Source: JBHOQX01 sp042408595
GTDB lineage: Bacteria > Chloroflexota > Chloroflexia > Chloroflexales > Roseiflexaceae
Assembly (NCBI GenBank): GCA_042408595.1
Contig: JBHOQX010000102.1
Coordinates: forward strand, 1-6,094
DNA length: 6,094 nucleotides
Direction of reading: 5' to 3'
How positions within the stretch are numbered: the stretch's first letter is position 1; every line of letters begins with the position of its first letter. Positions 5,629-6,094 of this stretch are shown one piece after another. Made by a program: the position numbers and the translations under genes. The notes under the pieces were generated by a model, which had not been told where the DNA came from, ran no database searches, and saw nothing but the letters and a program-made list of their open reading frames with translations.

Positions 5629-5686
5629 ACGGAGGGAGGGGGACAGGAGGTGCGGTCCGTGGGCCTCGGCTGCGTCGGCAGAACAA

Positions 5687-5705
5687 CGTTCCCCGCACGG
5701 GAACG
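5687..5705. promoter_or_regulatory. Operator-like dyad CGTTCCC-N5-GGGAACG
   Basis: A perfect 7-bp inverted repeat with a 5-nt centre (CGCAC), 19 bp in all. It lies about 30-50 bp downstream of the start expected from the minus-strand -10 box at 5743, so a bound protein could block that transcript. A simple hairpin is the alternative. Confidence 0.35.
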
Positions 5706-5742
5706 GCCGCCATTCCTCGTTCCAACGTCGCTCGTAGCGGCG

Positions 5743-5751
5743 ATTATAGCA
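5743..5751 (-). promoter_or_regulatory. Extended -10 promoter candidate facing the dehydrogenase gene
   Basis: The minus strand reads TGCTATAAT (complement of 5743-5751), identical to the extended -10 of the tRNA promoter in this window. No recognisable -35 lies 16-18 nt upstream (the 17-nt position at 5766-5771 reads GCGCCG), so it would rely on the extended -10 or on an activator. If it drives the dehydrogenase gene, the leader is about 400 nt and contains the hairpins above. Confidence 0.45.
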
Positions 5752-5771
5752 TTCTCCGGTGGACACGGCGC

Positions 5772-5791
5772 TGTATCCAACCATGGATGTA
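5772..5791. promoter_or_regulatory. Operator-like dyad centred between two facing -10 boxes
   Basis: TGTATCCA and TGGATGTA flank a 4-nt centre (ACCA); the inner five bases of each arm pair perfectly (ATCCA/TGGAT) and 6 of 8 overall. Its centre (5781.5) nearly coincides with the centre (5780.5) of the 10-bp inverted repeat formed by the two -10 regions. It fills the space between the two expected -35 positions. Confidence 0.35.
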
Positions 5792-5812
5792 GCGTATCCG
5801 CAAATTTTCGTG

Positions 5813-5818
5813 TATAAT
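5813..5818 (+). promoter_or_regulatory. -10 box of the lipoprotein gene
   Basis: A perfect TATAAT lies about 68 nt before the lipoprotein ATG, predicting a start near 5825 and a leader of about 60 nt. The -35 position (5790-5795, TAGCGT) matches only 2 of 6 bases, suggesting a weak or activator-dependent promoter. Confidence 0.55.
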
Positions 5819-5885
5819 CGCCTCACCCCACACATCCCCAAGAGGCAGTGTCCGCTGGCCCTTGCTGAACAAAGGAGTGAAAGCA

Positions 5886-6094
5886 ATGGATGCTGATGGC
5901 ACGAACCGCCGAGTCTCGCGGCGCGCGTTCCTGCGCGCCACCCTCGCCGGCGCGGGTATGAGCCTGCTCGCCGCCTGCGGGGGCGCCACTCCGTCCGCCC
6001 CGGCCGCCACCACCGCGCCCGCGCCAACGGCCGCGCCTGCGCCGACCAGCGCCCCGACCGCCACCGCCGCGACGGCCGCGCCCGCCGCCGCGAC
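5886..6094 (+). CDS. Tat-exported lipoprotein, N-terminal part (probable solute-binding protein)
   Basis: Sixty-nine codons are visible before the window ends, with no stop. The N-terminus combines a twin-arginine motif SRRAFLR (residues 11-17; RR at 12-13), a hydrophobic stretch to residue 29, and a lipobox LAAC (28-31), so Cys31 should be lipidated after Tat export. The protein would then be tethered to the outer face of the membrane. From residue 34 on, the sequence is almost only Ala, Pro, Thr and Ser, a flexible linker typical before the folded domain of ABC-transporter solute-binding lipoproteins in high-GC bacteria. The folded domain is outside the window, so the specific function is inference. 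The ATG at 5886 has AAAGGAG 8 nt upstream. It is divergent from the zinc dehydrogenase gene and may share its control region. Confidence 0.85.
   Translation, partial: MDADGTNRRVSRRAFLRATLAGAGMSLLAACGGATPSAPAATTAPAPTAAPAPTSAPTATAATAAPAAA

Noticed and set aside
6000..6094. Repeat-like GCC/GCG/ACC-rich sequence at the right edge
   Set aside because: It is the codon pattern of the Ala/Pro/Thr linker of the lipoprotein, not a DNA repeat or CRISPR array.

Overview
The window looks like ordinary chromosome from a high-GC bacterium. A member of the Chloroflexota is my best guess, at moderate confidence. The grounds are GC-rich genes with strong Shine-Dalgarno (SD) sequences, near-perfect sigma-70-type -10 boxes (TATAAT, several with an extended TGC), a Tat-exported lipoprotein with an Ala/Pro/Thr linker, a luciferase-like F420-type oxidoreductase, and intergenic CCCTCACCCCC-type repeats that I associate with that phylum. 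Actinobacteria are the main alternative.

Layout. (a) Bases 1-58, minus strand: the first 19 codons of an unidentified gene with a clear SD. (b) 59-601: a gene-free stretch of visibly lower GC. It holds a candidate minus-strand promoter, a hairpin-rich leader of about 220 nt in front of gene (a), a dense group of small palindromes just upstream of that promoter, and a weak terminator-like hairpin for the next operon. (c) 602-3875, minus strand: a three-gene cluster transcribed in the order GNAT acetyltransferase, serA (3-phosphoglycerate dehydrogenase with a C-terminal ACT domain), luciferase-like (LLM) oxidoreductase. Gaps are 59 and 119 nt, and the second gap contains a degenerate heptanucleotide tandem repeat. 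(d) 3910-3978: two strong promoters back to back, their -35 boxes 4 nt apart. One drives the GNAT-serA-LLM cluster leftward and the other drives the tRNAs rightward. (e) 4028-4229: tRNA-Glu(CTC) and tRNA-Asp(GTC), both with encoded CCA, followed by a good intrinsic terminator. (f) 4267-5334, minus strand: a zinc-dependent medium-chain dehydrogenase with all expected zinc ligands. (g) 5335-5885: a 551-nt divergent intergenic region with degenerate repeats, a perfect 21-bp-arm hairpin, two facing -10 boxes embedded in a 10-bp inverted repeat, and an operator-like dyad midway between them. (h) 5886-end, plus strand: the start of a Tat-exported lipoprotein, probably a solute-binding protein, cut by the window edge.

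How the parts fit. SerA commits glycolytic 3-phosphoglycerate to serine synthesis; the GNAT and LLM proteins share its transcription unit without an obvious metabolic link. The dehydrogenase and the exported lipoprotein diverge from a shared control region. This could mean uptake of a substrate coupled to its oxidation, but that is inference only. I see no CRISPR array, transposase, integrase, toxin-antitoxin or defence gene, and no protein family that looks new. The most original material is regulatory and intergenic: 5335-5885 and 59-430.
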